The translations under genes and the position numbers were made by a program. Source: Bacillota bacterium (GTDB lineage: Bacteria; Bacillota; Clostridia; Clostridiales; Clostridiaceae). From it: a stretch of 7,116 nt of DNA. Below are positions 6,444-7,116 of this stretch, in pieces. How positions within the stretch are numbered: position 1 is the first letter of the stretch; each line of letters opens with the position of its first letter. Below the pieces are notes generated by a model. The model saw only the letters and a list, made by a program, of their open reading frames with translations. It had not been told where the DNA came from and did no database searches. The stretch covers positions 1 to 7,116 of the forward strand of contig JAUZPH010000185.1 of NCBI GenBank assembly GCA_030706065.1. Reading direction: 5' to 3'.

Positions 6444-6848
6444 ATGAATAGAGTATTGGAATTTTTACAGGAATGCGGCGTTTTTTACATAGCGACAGTT
6501 GAAGGGGATCAGCCGAGAGTAAGGCCTTTTGGCGCGGTTTTTGAATATGAAGGTAAAGTATACCTAACCACAAACAATACAAAGAAATGCTATAAACAAA
6601 TTTTACAGAACCCCAAGGTTGAAATCTCCGGCATGAATAAGGGTGGACAATGGATCCGCGTTTCCGGAGAATTGACGGTTGATGACAGGAGGGAAGTAAA
6701 GGAAGCTGCACTGGAAGCAGTTCCGTCTCTTAAATCTCTGTACAGCCTTGACGATGGAATCTTTGCAGTTTTATACTTCACTGAAGGAACTGCAGTTATT
6801 TCTTCCTTTACTGCTGCGACTGAAACCTTCTCTCTGTACAATAAATAA
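6444..6848 (+). CDS. Pyridoxamine 5'-phosphate oxidase-like FMN-binding split-barrel protein
   Basis: This 134-residue protein belongs to the small PNPOx-like flavin-binding split-barrel family. Visible landmarks are the first strands FYIATVEGDQPRVRPFG (14-30), the segment LTTNNTKKCYKQILQNPKVE (41-60), where the family binds the FMN phosphate, and WIRVSGE (70-76). The C-terminal half is a strand-rich tail with no extra domain. These proteins are usually homodimers that bind FMN or F420-like cofactors and reduce or bind poorly defined substrates; the short form lacks what is needed to call it a true PdxH, so vitamin B6 synthesis should not be inferred. ATG 6444 is preferred over the in-frame ATG 6426 because AGAGGAG (6429-6435) is 8 bases upstream of it. 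It stands alone, with a terminator before it and a hairpin after it. The substrate is unknown. Confidence 0.85.
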   Translation: MNRVLEFLQECGVFYIATVEGDQPRVRPFGAVFEYEGKVYLTTNNTKKCYKQILQNPKVEISGMNKGGQWIRVSGELTVDDRREVKEAALEAVPSLKSLYSLDDGIFAVLYFTEGTAVISSFTAATETFSLYNK

Positions 6849-6875
6849 GTCGGAAAATATCAGCTATTAATAAGG

Positions 6876-6902
6876 GAAGGTGGAACCACCAGTTCCACCT
6901 TC
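6876..6902. terminator. Hairpin between convergent genes, probable bidirectional terminator
   Basis: GAAGGTGGAAC (6876-6886) and GTTCCACCTTC (6892-6902) form a perfect 11-bp stem with a 5-nt loop, CACCA. It lies 27 bases after the plus-strand gene and 28 bases from the stop of the minus-strand gene, so it can end transcription from both sides. Neither flank has a strong T-run (CATCAAGTTCC on plus; CCTTATTAATAG on minus), so efficiency is uncertain. Confidence 0.68.
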
Positions 6903-6930
6903 ATCAAGTTCCTTTACTATTCTTCCATAT

Positions 6931-7116
6931 TTAGATACTCAATATTTCCTTAAAGGCAGATGCAACCTTCTCTACATCAGCTCTTGTAACCCAGTAATGA
7001 GTTACGAATCTCATCTCTCCTTTTTCCGGGGCATTGACCTTTATCCCTCTATTCAAGAATTCAGATTGAAGCTGTTCACCGGATAAAGAGGTTTCCACCT
7101 TGAAGAATACCATATC
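6931..7116 (-). CDS. ltaE: C-terminal fragment of a low-specificity L-threonine aldolase-like enzyme
   Basis: Only the last 61 codons of a minus-strand gene are in the window; the frame is open to the edge (codon GAT at 7116-7114) and stops with TAA at 6933-6931. The residues fit the small C-terminal domain of threonine aldolases, fold-type I PLP enzymes that cleave L-threonine or L-allo-threonine to glycine and acetaldehyde. MVFFKV resembles the start of that domain, and MRFVTHYWVTRADVEKV near the end is a typical threonine-aldolase ending with its conserved R-x-V-T-H. The lysine that binds PLP and most of the enzyme lie outside, so activity and completeness cannot be judged. The internal ATG at 7113 is not the true start. 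The gene symbol is by analogy with the characterised low-specificity enzyme. Confidence 0.78.
   Translation of the reverse strand, partial: DMVFFKVETSLSGEQLQSEFLNRGIKVNAPEKGEMRFVTHYWVTRADVEKVASAFKEILSI

Noticed and set aside
6880..7086. Plus-strand open frame of 68 codons near the right edge
   Set aside because: It overlaps the hairpin and lies antisense to the threonine-aldolase-like C-terminus, whose residues match a known family; the plus frame looks like no protein.
1..7116. CRISPR array, tRNA, rRNA, transposon, toxin-antitoxin or phage-defence island
   Set aside because: No regularly spaced repeats, no tRNA cloverleaf, no transposase, no terminal repeats and no small toxin-antitoxin pairs were seen. 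The helicase alone, without nuclease or defence neighbours, is not evidence for a defence system.

Overview
The window looks like ordinary chromosome from a low-to-moderate GC Gram-positive bacterium, most likely in class Clostridia. The evidence is a Firmicutes-type (class II) GalT followed by a GalR-like LacI-family regulator, purine-rich Shine-Dalgarno sequences (AAAGGAG, AGAGGAG, GGAAGAGGA), A+T-rich intergenic regions with sigma-A-like promoters, a TTG start codon, and proteins that read as clostridial. Genus cannot be fixed from the sequence alone. There is no CRISPR array, tRNA, rRNA, insertion sequence or phage gene.

Layout: (1) 27-1541, galT, the uridylyltransferase of the Leloir pathway of galactose use; a partner such as galK probably lies just upstream, outside the window. 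(2) A perfect 12-bp hairpin at 1568-1606. (3) 1645-2646, a LacI/GalR-family repressor that probably controls the gal genes. (4) A promoter region at about 2679-2736, then 2826-5189, a superfamily 1A (UvrD/PcrA-like) DNA helicase with an N-terminal HEAT-like helical-repeat region, followed 13 bp later by (5) 5203-5844, a HAD phosphatase resembling the pyrophosphatase PpaX; these two probably form an operon. (6) 5920-6270, a MIF-family tautomerase, closed by a hairpin terminator. (7) 6444-6848, a small FMN-binding split-barrel (pyridoxamine-phosphate-oxidase-like) protein. (8) A hairpin at 6876-6902 between convergent genes. (9) 6931-7116 on the minus strand, the C-terminal end of a threonine-aldolase-like PLP enzyme that runs off the window.

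Functionally, the first two genes form a galactose catabolism and control unit. The remaining genes are short independent or two-gene units of repair and housekeeping type and have no obvious common pathway. The least ordinary object is the HEAT-repeat/helicase fusion, a complete helicase by motif content but without the C-terminal extension of PcrA/UvrD. I found no convincing sign of a wholly new system; the findings below are modest and are scored that way.
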